From contig NZ_WEZF01000004.1 of assembly GCF_009177065.1 (NCBI RefSeq), positions 291,804 through 355,803 on the forward strand: DNA of 64,000 bases. The letters are read 5' to 3'. The stretch's first letter is position 1, and every line of letters begins with the position of its first letter. Source of the stretch: Tautonia marina. Its GTDB lineage: Bacteria; Planctomycetota; Planctomycetia; Isosphaerales; Isosphaeraceae. Positions 37,617-45,752 of this stretch are shown here, piece after piece. Made by a program: the position numbers and the translations under genes. The notes below the pieces were generated by a model. It was given only the letters and a program-made list of their open reading frames with translations, did not search any database and was not told the origin of the DNA.

Positions 37617-37757
37617 GAAGTTCGCTTCAAGGCCCAGGGCACTCGAAGTCGATGCAAACGTTCCTTCCCCCCCAGGAGAGAACCGTTTGCTCGCCGGATC
37701 TCTCGAACGGCCAAACAGGGCTCTCTCCCCCGTAGGACCGGCAGGACTTTCGCGACC

Positions 37758-39371
37758 ATGGGTGAACTTCATCACGAATGCGGCGTGGCCGCCATTGCTC
37801 ACCTCGATCAGGAGCACGGCCCGCCGGTCGCGCAAACACCTCGCTCTCCGGAGCACGCGGCCCGCTTGATTCCTCGGATGCTGCTCGACATGCAGAATCG
37901 AGGACAGCTCGCGGCCGGGATGACCAGCTACCACCCGCGCCGTGACGCCATCCTGGAAACCTACAAACAGCTCGGCACCGTTGCCGAGGCGTTCCGTCTC
38001 AATCATCGCGCGAAGTTCGAGTCGATCATGCGCGGGATGGACGGACCGGCGGCCATCGGTCATGTCCGATATGCCACCTGCGGCGGCGATCAGCGGAGCC
38101 TGGCCCAGCCGTTCGAACGCGCTCACGGTCGCAAATCGAAGTGGTTCGCCGTGGCCTTCAATGGTCAGCTCACCAACTTCCAGGAGTTGAAGGAGGAGCT
38201 GCTCGCTCAGGGAGACTATCACCTGAAGCGGGACACGGACACCGAGATCCTGATGCACTCGATCAGTTACGAGTTGCAGAACGAAGGCCCCGAGATTGAT
38301 TGGGTCGGGGTGTTCACCCGCCTCTCAAAGCGATTCGATGGGGCATACAACATCGTCTTATTGTCGGCGACGGGTCAGCTCATCGTGGCTCGCGATCCCC
38401 TGGGTCTTCGACCGCTCTGCGTGGCCCGCGAAGGGTCGCTCTTTGCGGCGGCCAGCGAGAGCGTTCCCCTGTCGAACCTCGGATTTACGCGGATCGAGTC
38501 CTTGCCGCCGGGTCATCTTGCGGTCGTTGATCGCCACTCCGTCCGGGTGACCAGGTTTGCGGCCACTCCGAGGCGAGCGCACTGCTTCTTCGAGTGGATC
38601 TACTTCGCGAACGTCGCCAGCACGCTCGACGATTGCTCGGTGTATCTGAGCCGCGCTCGGCTCGGGCGAGAACTGGCCCGAATGGAAGATGTGCCGCGCG
38701 ATGCCGAAACCATCGTTGTCCCGGTGCCCGACACGGCCAAGGGGGCAGCCGACGCGATGGGCTTCGAGCTGAATCTTCCCTCGGTCGAAGGCTTGATGCG
38801 TAATCGCTATCTGGGCCGAACCTTCATTGAAGGGACCGCCGACCGCGAGGCCAAGGTCCGGTTGAAATACACCCCCCTGCCCGAGGTTCTGTCTGGTAAG
38901 CGCGTCCTCCTGGTTGAGGACAGTATCGTCCGATCGACCACCATGCGAGCCCTGGTTCATGAGATCCGCCGCCGAGGCGGAGCTCGAGAAATCCATCTCC
39001 GCGTGGCGTGTCCGCCGATCATCGCCCCGTGTTTTTACGGGATCGACATGTCGACGCGGGACGAACTGATTGCCCCGCAGTTTGCCGACCTGCCGGACGG
39101 CGGACTTTCGGAGGAGGCTCAGAACCGGCTCGCCCAGGAACTCGGGGCTGATAGCCTCCGTTACCTGCCGGTCGATGCGATTGCCCGGTCTATTGGCCTC
39201 TCCCCAAACCACCTCTGCCTGGCCTGCGTCACGGGACGCTATCCCACCCCGGCCGGCCAACGCCTCTACGACCTCGAACTGGAGGGGTCGGCCTGTCACC
39301 AAAATGGCGCCGGGGGGATTCGAGCCTACGAGACACCGCGTCGTGTCGAAGGAACCGTCTCTGGAGACTGA
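37758..39371 (+). CDS. purF: Amidophosphoribosyltransferase
   Basis: A 537-residue enzyme for the first committed step of purine synthesis: PRPP plus glutamine to phosphoribosylamine. The start gives MGELHHEC, so the Ntn nucleophile would be C8 after removal of a short propeptide, as in the Bacillus-type enzyme. The glutaminase domain continues with 'MLLDMQNRGQLAAGM' and 'GHVRYATCGG'. The phosphoribosyltransferase PRPP loop is 'VLLVEDSIVRSTTM'. Cysteines in 'AHCFFEWIYFA', 'APCFYGIDMSTRDEL' and 'CLACVTGRYPT' match the four ligands of the [4Fe-4S] cluster of the B. subtilis enzyme. An AGGAC site lies ten bases upstream. In-frame sequence before 37758 has no similarity and overlaps proB and the promoter. 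Confidence 0.95.
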   Translation: MGELHHECGVAAIAHLDQEHGPPVAQTPRSPEHAARLIPRMLLDMQNRGQLAAGMTSYHPRRDAILETYKQLGTVAEAFRLNHRAKFESIMRGMDGPAAIGHVRYATCGGDQRSLAQPFERAHGRKSKWFAVAFNGQLTNFQELKEELLAQGDYHLKRDTDTEILMHSISYELQNEGPEIDWVGVFTRLSKRFDGAYNIVLLSATGQLIVARDPLGLRPLCVAREGSLFAAASESVPLSNLGFTRIESLPPGHLAVVDRHSVRVTRFAATPRRAHCFFEWIYFANVASTLDDCSVYLSRARLGRELARMEDVPRDAETIVVPVPDTAKGAADAMGFELNLPSVEGLMRNRYLGRTFIEGTADREAKVRLKYTPLPEVLSGKRVLLVEDSIVRSTTMRALVHEIRRRGGAREIHLRVACPPIIAPCFYGIDMSTRDELIAPQFADLPDGGLSEEAQNRLAQELGADSLRYLPVDAIARSIGLSPNHLCLACVTGRYPTPAGQRLYDLELEGSACHQNGAGGIRAYETPRRVEGTVSGD

Positions 39372-39529
39372 GGATGTCAAAGGGCGGCGATCACCGAGCC
39401 AGGGTTCCCAGAACTCGTACGTTTGGCAATCACCGCCCCCGAACATGAACAACTGGTCTCGTAAGGTGACCTGTCTCAGCAGGCGATTGCCAACCCCGGG
39501 CCAATCGGCTTCGGCGATTGATCCAGCAA

Positions 39530-40603
39530 TCAATCCGCCGTTCCGGAATCGAGCGTTCGACGAGCGTTGGTGCCGGTTCCGGCGATGGCGGCCCGCATCT
39601 CGGTGTCGGCCTGGACATTCTTGAGCGAGTAGTAATCGCCGATGCCCAGCTGTCCCCGCCGGAAGGCCTCGGCAATTCCCTTGGGCACTTCAGCCTCGGC
39701 CGCGACGACCTTGGCGCGGTTTTCCTGGACGGCGGCGAGATTCTCTTGCTCCAGGGCGATGGCGGCGGCGCGCCGTTCCTCGGCCTTGGCTCGGGCCACG
39801 CGCATGTCCGCCTCGGCCTGGTCAGCTTGAAGCCGAGCCCCGATGTTGTCACCCACGTCGATGTCGGCAATGTCGATCGAGAGGATCTCGAACGCGGTGC
39901 CGGCGTCGAGTCCCTTCTCCAGCACTCGCTTGGAAATCATGTCGGGATTTTCAAGGACCGTCTTGTGGGTCTCGGCAGAGCCGATCGTGGTCACAATGCC
40001 TTCACCCACCCGGGCGATGATCGTTTCTTCGGTGGCACCACCGACCAGGCGGTCGATGTTGGTTCGAACCGTCACGCGAGCCTTGGTCTTGAGCTGAATC
40101 CCATCCTTGGCGACCGCGTCGACCGTTTGCCGCCCCTTGGCCGGATCGGGACAGTCGATTACCTTCGGATTGACGCTGGTCTGGATCGCCTCAAGCACAT
40201 TTCTGCCGGCCAGGTCGATCGCCGCGGCCCGTTTGTAGGTCAACGGAATATCAGCCCGTTGCGCCGCGATCAAGGCCCGGATCACATTCATCACGTTGCC
40301 ACCGGCCAAGTAGTGCGCTTCGAGGTTCTGCCGCGTGACCCCGTCGCGATCGGTCACCCCTGCCTGGACGGCCATGATCTTCGACCGAACAATGATGTTC
40401 GGATTGACCTTTCGAAACGTCATGCCGATCAATTCGATCAGCCCAATGTTGGCGTTGGTCGTTTTGGATTGGATCCAGAGGTTGAAGTACTTGGCAAACA
40501 GAATGAAGGCAAACAAACTGATAATCGAGACAAAGAGCACGAGAAACACGAGCAGAACGAAGGTATTATTCCCGTCCTGCTGGGCGATCAAGGGAGCGAA
40601 CAT
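39530..40603 (-). CDS. floA: Flotillin-like protein FloA
   Basis: A 357-residue FloA/YqfA-type flotillin, a membrane-microdomain scaffold. An N-terminal membrane segment (about residues 14-38, '[20 protein letters not shown]') is followed by the conserved '[15 protein letters not shown]' and '[20 protein letters not shown]'. A band-7-like domain includes '[20 protein letters not shown]', and a long Ala/Glu-rich coiled coil runs from about 265 to 325. An AGGAA site lies seven bases before the ATG. No NfeD-type partner gene is adjacent, although FloA is often paired with one. It converges with purF. Confidence 0.95.
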   Translation of the reverse strand: MFAPLIAQQDGNNTFVLLVFLVLFVSIISLFAFILFAKYFNLWIQSKTTNANIGLIELIGMTFRKVNPNIIVRSKIMAVQAGVTDRDGVTRQNLEAHYLAGGNVMNVIRALIAAQRADIPLTYKRAAAIDLAGRNVLEAIQTSVNPKVIDCPDPAKGRQTVDAVAKDGIQLKTKARVTVRTNIDRLVGGATEETIIARVGEGIVTTIGSAETHKTVLENPDMISKRVLEKGLDAGTAFEILSIDIADIDVGDNIGARLQADQAEADMRVARAKAEERRAAAIALEQENLAAVQENRAKVVAAEAEVPKGIAEAFRRGQLGIGDYYSLKNVQADTEMRAAIAGTGTNARRTLDSGTAD

Positions 40604-40962
40604 CGGCGACTTCCTGAGGTTGAGCCCTGGTTGGGACGAACCGGCAGCATGGAGAAGACTCTCGCTATAGGGTGTGGACGAATCGACCTGATTTTCAAGA
40701 TGCTTCTCTCCTCGGCCCCAGGAACGTCATGAGTGTGTGATCGTCCCGATCCCCACGATGCACAGATTCCCAGACCGTTCCTCTCGGGAGGTTTTTTTTG
40801 TACGGTCTTCAGCCACGAATCGCTCCCCTCTGAGCCGGTGTTCCCCGCGTGGCTGGGAGACACCCCGAACCTCACCAAAGTCGTAATAGCGTTCAGATAT
40901 TGACCTTACGCTCGATTCATTCTAGACTTCGAACAGACTGTTGGGATCATTGCCAGGATCGG
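40604..40962. other. Divergent intergenic region between floA and the deacetylase gene
   Basis: About 360 bases. It holds the deacetylase promoter (40900-40928) and an odd structured element at 40773-40807: a CCTC/GAGG hairpin with a TCGG loop, eight T directly after it, and an outer GACCGT/ACGGTC pairing. No plus-strand gene lies upstream for this hairpin to terminate. The floA promoter is not identifiable. Confidence 0.5.
40900..40928 (+). promoter_or_regulatory. Sigma-70-type promoter of the LmbE/BshB1-like gene
   Basis: TTGACC (40900-40905, five of six) and TAGACT (40923-40928, four of six) are separated by 17 bases. The start point would be near 40935, leaving a leader of about 28 bases before the ATG at 40963. 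Confidence 0.6.
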
Positions 40963-41739
40963 ATGAACGCCATGGCCGAGTCGGATGACCTCCCGTTGGA
41001 CCTGATCGCCGTCGGAGCGCACCCCGACGATCTTGAAATTGCCTGTGGAGGGACCCTGGCTCGGCTCTCTGACCTGGGCTACCGCGTGGGGATGGTCGAT
41101 CTGACCGACGGGGAACCGACGCCAGGATCTGCGGGGCCTGATGTCCGGGCTCGTGAAGCGGAGCGCGCAGCGAAGATCCTGGGTGTTGCGGTTCGGGTCG
41201 GATTGAACCTTCCCAACCGTCGCCTCTTTGACGGGTTCGAGCAACGGATCGCCCTGGCGAAGGTCTTCCGACGCTACCGACCGCGGGTCGTTCTTGGATT
41301 TGGAGGGAAGACGATTCTTGCCTCTCCGGACCACTATCAGGCCATGCTCATGACCGATGCGGCGGTTTTCTATAGTCGCTTGTCGAAATGGGACGAATAT
41401 TTCGACGGACTGCCGCCCCACACGATCACGAACCAGTTGAGTTTTCCGATCGCGCTTCATCGCCTGGATGCCCCGGATTCTTCCGGGTACATTGTTGCGG
41501 ACATTGGCGAGACCCTCGACCGGAAGCTTGACGCGATCAGGGCCTACGAAACGCAGTTTCCCCCCTCGAAAGCGCGGCTCTTTCAGACCGTCGAGGCGAT
41601 GAACCGCTACTTCGGTTTGACGGCAGGGTTCGAGGCCGGTGAACTGTTTATGCACTATCGCACCTTCGGTGTCGACGATTTGATGCGATGGGCCGCGCCT
41701 GCTCCGGCCGAGCAGCGACCGGCTCATCGATCGGGATGA
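40963..41739 (+). CDS. LmbE/PIG-L family deacetylase, BshB1-like
   Basis: A 258-residue zinc-dependent N-deacetylase. The AHPDD zinc motif is at residues 19-23. The general course matches BshB1, which deacetylates GlcNAc-malate in bacillithiol synthesis: 'GGTLARLSDLGYRVGMVDLT', 'REAERAAKILGV', 'NLPNRRLFDGF', 'LPPHTITNQLSFPI', 'KLDAIRAYETQFPPS' and 'FEAGELFMHYRTF'. The second metal/catalytic motif, usually H-P-D-H, reads SPDH here, so the first His is replaced. Start choice (40963 or 40972) is uncertain. A partner bshA is not in the window, so bacillithiol synthesis is suggested, not shown. Confidence 0.85.
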   Translation: MNAMAESDDLPLDLIAVGAHPDDLEIACGGTLARLSDLGYRVGMVDLTDGEPTPGSAGPDVRAREAERAAKILGVAVRVGLNLPNRRLFDGFEQRIALAKVFRRYRPRVVLGFGGKTILASPDHYQAMLMTDAAVFYSRLSKWDEYFDGLPPHTITNQLSFPIALHRLDAPDSSGYIVADIGETLDRKLDAIRAYETQFPPSKARLFQTVEAMNRYFGLTAGFEAGELFMHYRTFGVDDLMRWAAPAPAEQRPAHRSG

Positions 41740-41819
41740 TGAAGGACCGACGTCTCGTCTGATCGTCTCTGCGTCTTTCCCTCGCCCTTCCCTCGCCGCG
41801 AGTTCGCAAAGGGAATCCG

Positions 41820-42839
41820 GTGTCCTTGAAGAACTGGTTGAAGCGACTCTGGCAATCCAGCCCATCGCGTGGGATGTCCTCGTCGTCGGGCACGCTCGCG
41901 GGAGGTTCCCGGAGCTCCGACCCTGCGGAACTCTCACGACGGCTCCGGCTGCGTGTTGGCGTCGTGACCACGACAGGGAACGTCCGCGAGCATAATGAAG
42001 ACAACTTCTTCGTCCCTGGGCGCGGCTCCCTTTCCTCCTGGCCAGAGGGACTCGATTCCAGTGTCGAAGTCGTCTTGCAGCCGCTCTCGGAGGGTTCCCA
42101 CGCCACCGACAATGGCACGACTCGCTCGGGGGCTCGCTCAGACATCGGCGGCCCATTCATTGTGGCCGACGGGATGGGAGGGCAACTGGCCGGCGAGCAG
42201 GCCAGCCGGATTGCCGTGGAGCTGATCCCCAAGGAATTGCTTGCGAGGCTCGACAGTCAGGACGATCAGGAGGCGATCCGCCAGGCGATCGCCGTGGCCA
42301 ACCGAGAGATCATTGCCCAGGCTCATGTGGTTCCCGAATGCTCGAACATGGGAACCACAGTGGTGCTCGCCGTCTTTCGACCAGGACGAGCCCTGATTGC
42401 CGGGATTGGGGACTCGCGAGCCTATCGGCTTCGAGGAAAGGTGCTGGACCGGCTCACCCGAGATCACGACCTCGCCTCGGCCTTGATCTCGGCGGGGACC
42501 ATCCGTCCCGAGGAGGCCAGGAACCACCAGTTCCGCCACGTCCTCTACCTCTATCTCGGGAGTCCCGAGGCCCGGGACGGCCCGGAGGATGTTCGTCTGG
42601 AAGACCTCCTTCCCGGTGATCGTTTTCTGCTGGCCTCGGATGGCTTGACTGGGGTCGTGACCGACGACGCGTTGACGGAACTGCTCGGCCGGGCGGACGA
42701 CCCGCACCAAATCGCTCAGGATCTGGTCCGAGCGGCCTTGCAAAACGAGTCTCGCGATAACGTCACCTGCATGGTCATTACGGTCGAGGCGTTGAACGAC
42801 GAGTCCGAGAAGGCACCATCCGTCGAGCCCGCCGGCTGA
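41820..42839 (+). CDS. PP2C-family protein serine/threonine phosphatase
   Basis: A 339-residue PPM-type phosphatase that removes phosphate from Ser/Thr with two metal ions. Motifs in order: 'NVREHNEDNFF' (metal Asp), 'VADGMGGQLAGEQASR' (DGMGG), 'NMGTTVVLAVF', 'AGIGDSRAYRLRG', 'LLASDGLTGVV' and 'NESRDNVTCMVIT'. The first 40 residues are a Ser-rich linker without a membrane segment, so it is cytoplasmic. The GTG start is preceded by AAGGGAA. A kinase gene follows after 95 bases, forming a kinase-phosphatase pair. Confidence 0.94.
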   Translation: MSLKNWLKRLWQSSPSRGMSSSSGTLAGGSRSSDPAELSRRLRLRVGVVTTTGNVREHNEDNFFVPGRGSLSSWPEGLDSSVEVVLQPLSEGSHATDNGTTRSGARSDIGGPFIVADGMGGQLAGEQASRIAVELIPKELLARLDSQDDQEAIRQAIAVANREIIAQAHVVPECSNMGTTVVLAVFRPGRALIAGIGDSRAYRLRGKVLDRLTRDHDLASALISAGTIRPEEARNHQFRHVLYLYLGSPEARDGPEDVRLEDLLPGDRFLLASDGLTGVVTDDALTELLGRADDPHQIAQDLVRAALQNESRDNVTCMVITVEALNDESEKAPSVEPAG

Positions 42840-42934
42840 CATGATTGAATCGTTGATTGACCCGCGAGGCTTGCCAGCGGCACGGTCCATGTTCCTGACC
42901 TCGACCAGGGTCATTCCCAAAGGTCCTCCGGCCC

Positions 42935-44326
42935 ATGCTCCGGCTCGACACCTTCGTCCAATGCCTGATCAAAAGTCGCTTACTCTCCTCGGAAGAGATC
43001 GACCGCCTGCGAACCTCGCTTCCTCCGGGAACCGAGACTGATGCCGTTGGCTTCGCCCGGATGCTCGTGGATCGCGGCCTTCTGACCCGATACCAGGCCA
43101 ATAAACTGCTCAACGGGCGGACCTGGGGATTCTTCCTGGGCGATTACCGCATCATGAAGCGGCTCGGCGAAGGCGGGATGGGTAAGGTCTACCTCGCTCG
43201 TCGAGAACGCGACCATCTCCGCGTTGCCATCAAGGTTCTCCCTCCAAAGAAAGCCCTCGAAGATGAGCAGGCGCTTCGTCGGTTCTATCGAGAGATGGAG
43301 TTATCCCGGCGGGTCCACCACCCGAACCTGACCCGAACCCTCGAAGTCGGCTCGGTCGGTGATGCCCATTACATGGTGATGGAGTACGTGCCGGGGGACA
43401 GTCTCTATAACCTCGTCAAAGGCATTCACGGAGGTTCCGGTCCGCTCCGATTCGACGAGGCTGCGCGCTACTTCGTTCGGGTCCTTTCGGGATTGCACGC
43501 GGCCCACGAGGCAGGCCTCGTTCATCGCGACATCAAACCCTCGAACCTGATGGTCACTCCCGAGGGAGACGCCAAGATCCTTGACCTCGGGCTGGCCAAG
43601 TCGATGGGTGAAGAAGGGGCCTTGACCCACCCGAACGCAGTCGTCGGCACGCTCGACTATGCCAGCCCCGAGCAACTCGCCGACGCCTCGCAGGCCGATC
43701 GCCGCAGCGATCTGTACAGTACCGGCTGCACCATCTATTTCTCCCTCGCCGGTCGGCCGCCGTTTGAAGGGGGAGACATTGTGAGCAAGATTTTCCGCCA
43801 CCGGATGGAGGATCCCGACCCTCTGGAAAAGCTCTGCCCCGATGTCCCCCCCGCGTTTGCCGCGGTGATCGCCAAGGCCATGGCCAAACAGCCCGAAGAC
43901 CGCCACCAGTCGGCCCTCGAACTCCAGGCCGATCTGGCGCGTTGGACCGATACCCGAGCGCTTCGGCAAGCGACCTCAGGAACGAAACGGACCTTCCGCC
44001 CCCCTCCTCCCGAACTGGACGACGACGACTTCCGTCTCGACGGCGATCCCAGCCAGTTCTCCGCCCTCGGGGCGCTCCGCGATCTGGGCGAAGCGGAAAT
44101 CTCGGCACCCTTGAGCAAACCTCCCGTGGTCCCCCGCACGGCGGTCATCCTCCGTGATGAGGACGTGACGGACGATGATCCTGATGAATCCGGCTCCTAC
44201 CCGAACATCCCGGCCATTCCCCTTCCCACCCGATCCGACGATGATCGCGTGGTGCGGATCGCCTTCACCATTCTGGCAATCGTTGTGGTCCTGATTCTCC
44301 TCGCGGTCATGATCTCCAACTTCTGA
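42935..44326 (+). CDS. Membrane-anchored Ser/Thr protein kinase
   Basis: A 463-residue Hanks-type kinase. An N-terminal helical region (residues 1-65) with 'LTRYQANKLLNGRTWGFFLG' is typical of planctomycete kinases. The kinase domain (about 70-330) has an intact P-loop 'LGEGGMGKVY', Lys in 'VAIKVL', 'HRDIKPSNLM', 'DLGLAK' in place of DFG, and 'SPEQ'. An acidic linker leads to one C-terminal membrane helix ('IAFTILAIVVVLILLAVMI') ending the protein, so the kinase faces the cytoplasm with no extracellular sensor domain. It probably works opposite the PP2C phosphatase encoded just upstream. Confidence 0.94.
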   Translation: MLRLDTFVQCLIKSRLLSSEEIDRLRTSLPPGTETDAVGFARMLVDRGLLTRYQANKLLNGRTWGFFLGDYRIMKRLGEGGMGKVYLARRERDHLRVAIKVLPPKKALEDEQALRRFYREMELSRRVHHPNLTRTLEVGSVGDAHYMVMEYVPGDSLYNLVKGIHGGSGPLRFDEAARYFVRVLSGLHAAHEAGLVHRDIKPSNLMVTPEGDAKILDLGLAKSMGEEGALTHPNAVVGTLDYASPEQLADASQADRRSDLYSTGCTIYFSLAGRPPFEGGDIVSKIFRHRMEDPDPLEKLCPDVPPAFAAVIAKAMAKQPEDRHQSALELQADLARWTDTRALRQATSGTKRTFRPPPPELDDDDFRLDGDPSQFSALGALRDLGEAEISAPLSKPPVVPRTAVILRDEDVTDDDPDESGSYPNIPAIPLPTRSDDDRVVRIAFTILAIVVVLILLAVMISNF

Positions 44327-44417
44327 GGAAGGCAAGGTTGGAGCTCAAGCGCTCGCCGCAATCGCAGGCTCGTAAACCCGTTCTCCACCGAGTAAGCTGG
44401 CGAGAAATGTCCCTCTG

Positions 44418-44458
44418 AAGGACCGCTCAATCCCTGAGGTGCTTGAGGGTCGGTCCTT
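44418..44458 (+). other. Bulged hairpin between the kinase and lactonase genes
   Basis: An 8-bp outer stem (AAGGACCG with CGGTCCTT) and a 5-bp inner stem (CTCAA with TTGAG), with a three-base bulge and a 12-base loop. There is no T-run, so it may be a Rho-type or attenuating structure rather than a classic terminator. It lies 92 bases after the kinase stop and 30 before the next ATG. Confidence 0.35.
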
Positions 44459-44487
44459 GCGGGTTCAACGACTCGGAGCGATTCCCG

Positions 44488-45642
44488 ATGGTTCACCGAT
44501 CAGCGTTGCTTCTCAGTCTCCTGGCATTCAGTCCCTGCGTCATCGAAGCCAACGGGCAGGAGAATGATCCCGTGCGGATCTACGTGGGAACCTACACGGA
44601 GGGAGACGATCAAGGGATCAACCTCCTGGAAATGGACCCCGAATCCGGCCGAATCACCCTGAACGGGGTTGTTGCGACCACCGAGAACCCCTCCTTTTTG
44701 GCATTTCATCCGAGCAAACCCCTGCTCTACGCCGTCAACGAGGTCGGACAGTTTGAGGGGGAATCCAGCGGGGCCGTGAGCGCCTTCCGCATCGACCCGG
44801 AATCCGGCACGCTGACCCTGATCAATCAGCAAGCCTCGAAGGGTGGCGCTCCTTGCCACATCATTGTTGATTCCAGTGGCAAGAATGTTTTGATCGCCAA
44901 CTATAGCGGTGGCAACGTCGCGGTCTTGCCGATCAACGACGACGGCTCGCTGGGCGAGGCCAATGCGGTTCAGCATGAGGGTTCCGGCCCGAATCCGAGG
45001 CGCCAGGAAGGGCCGCACGCCCACTCGATTAACCTCGACGCCACCGAGAACTTTGCCGTGGCCGCCGATCTGGGGATCGACAAATACCTGGTCTACCGCT
45101 TCGATCCCGAATCCCACACCCTGACCCCCAACGATCCCCCCGCCGCCTCGGTGCAGCCCGGCGCAGGGCCGAGGCATTTCGACTTTCATCCCAGCAATCG
45201 GCTCGCGTTTGGCATCAACGAAATCGACTCGACAGTCACCGCGTTCCTCTTCGATCCCGACGCCGGAACACTCACGGAAACCCAAACCGTCTCGACCCTT
45301 CCCCCCGATACCGACGTCTCGAATTCCACGGCCGACATTCACGTCCACCCTTCCGGTCGGTTCGTCTACGGATCGAACCGCGGTCACAACAGCATCGCCA
45401 TCTTCCGGATCGACGAGGAGGCAGTCACCATCGCCCCGATCGGGCATCAATCGACCGGTGGTTCCACGCCGCGCAACTTCGCCATCGACCCGACGGGCCG
45501 GTTCCTGCTCGCCGCCAATCAGGCGACCGGCTCGATTGTCGTCTTCCGGATCGACCAGGAATCCGGAACCCTGACACAAACCGAATTCCAGGTTGAAGTC
45601 CCCTCTCCCGTCTGCCTCAAGTTCGTGCCCCACGGGGATTGA
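44488..45642 (+). CDS. Secreted lactonase family seven-bladed beta-propeller (6-phosphogluconolactonase-like)
   Basis: A 384-residue protein of the Pgl/YbhE lactonase family. A signal peptide spans residues 1-24. Repeated blade phrases include 'RIYVGTYTEGDDQGI', 'PSFLAFHPSKPLLYAVNE', 'GGAPCHIIVDSSGKNVLIAN', 'GPRHFDFHPSNRLAFGINE', 'ADIHVHPSGRFVYGSNRGHN' and 'TPRNFAIDPTGRFLLAANQ'. 'QEGPHAHSI' carries the conserved active-site-region His residues. Because it is exported, its substrate is probably not cytoplasmic 6-phosphogluconolactone but another lactone (inference). ATG 44488 was chosen because GGAG lies nine bases upstream and the signal peptide then starts the protein. Confidence 0.9.
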   Translation: MVHRSALLLSLLAFSPCVIEANGQENDPVRIYVGTYTEGDDQGINLLEMDPESGRITLNGVVATTENPSFLAFHPSKPLLYAVNEVGQFEGESSGAVSAFRIDPESGTLTLINQQASKGGAPCHIIVDSSGKNVLIANYSGGNVAVLPINDDGSLGEANAVQHEGSGPNPRRQEGPHAHSINLDATENFAVAADLGIDKYLVYRFDPESHTLTPNDPPAASVQPGAGPRHFDFHPSNRLAFGINEIDSTVTAFLFDPDAGTLTETQTVSTLPPDTDVSNSTADIHVHPSGRFVYGSNRGHNSIAIFRIDEEAVTIAPIGHQSTGGSTPRNFAIDPTGRFLLAANQATGSIVVFRIDQESGTLTQTEFQVEVPSPVCLKFVPHGD

Positions 45643-45683
45643 TCCGTCGAACATTCGAGGTGCGGCCCGATCGATCGCCATTC

Positions 45684-45723
45684 GCCAACCGTTTTCCTCC
45701 TTGCCCGAGCGGAAACGGTTGGC
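45684..45723. terminator. Hairpin between convergent lactonase and bioA genes
   Basis: GCCAACCGTTT pairs with AAACGGTTGGC, extended by CC/GG past one bulged T, around a loop of about 13 bases. Internal T and A tracts at the stem base make it a plausible bidirectional terminator in the 110-base convergent gap. Confidence 0.6.
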
Positions 45724-45752
45724 GCCACTTCATGCTCAGAACCAGAAGCCTC

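Noticed and set aside
37476..37757. In-frame upstream extension of purF
   Set aside because: It would start inside proB and cross the purF promoter; the Ntn enzyme must begin close to its nucleophilic Cys, which fits the ATG at 37758.
39300..39350. A tRNA T-arm-like string (GATTCGAGCC) near the end of purF
   Set aside because: No acceptor stem or anticodon arm can be folded around it, and it lies within the purF coding frame.
38358..39533. Minus-strand open frame opposite purF
   Set aside because: purF motifs are complete on the plus strand; the antisense frame is GC-bias-driven.
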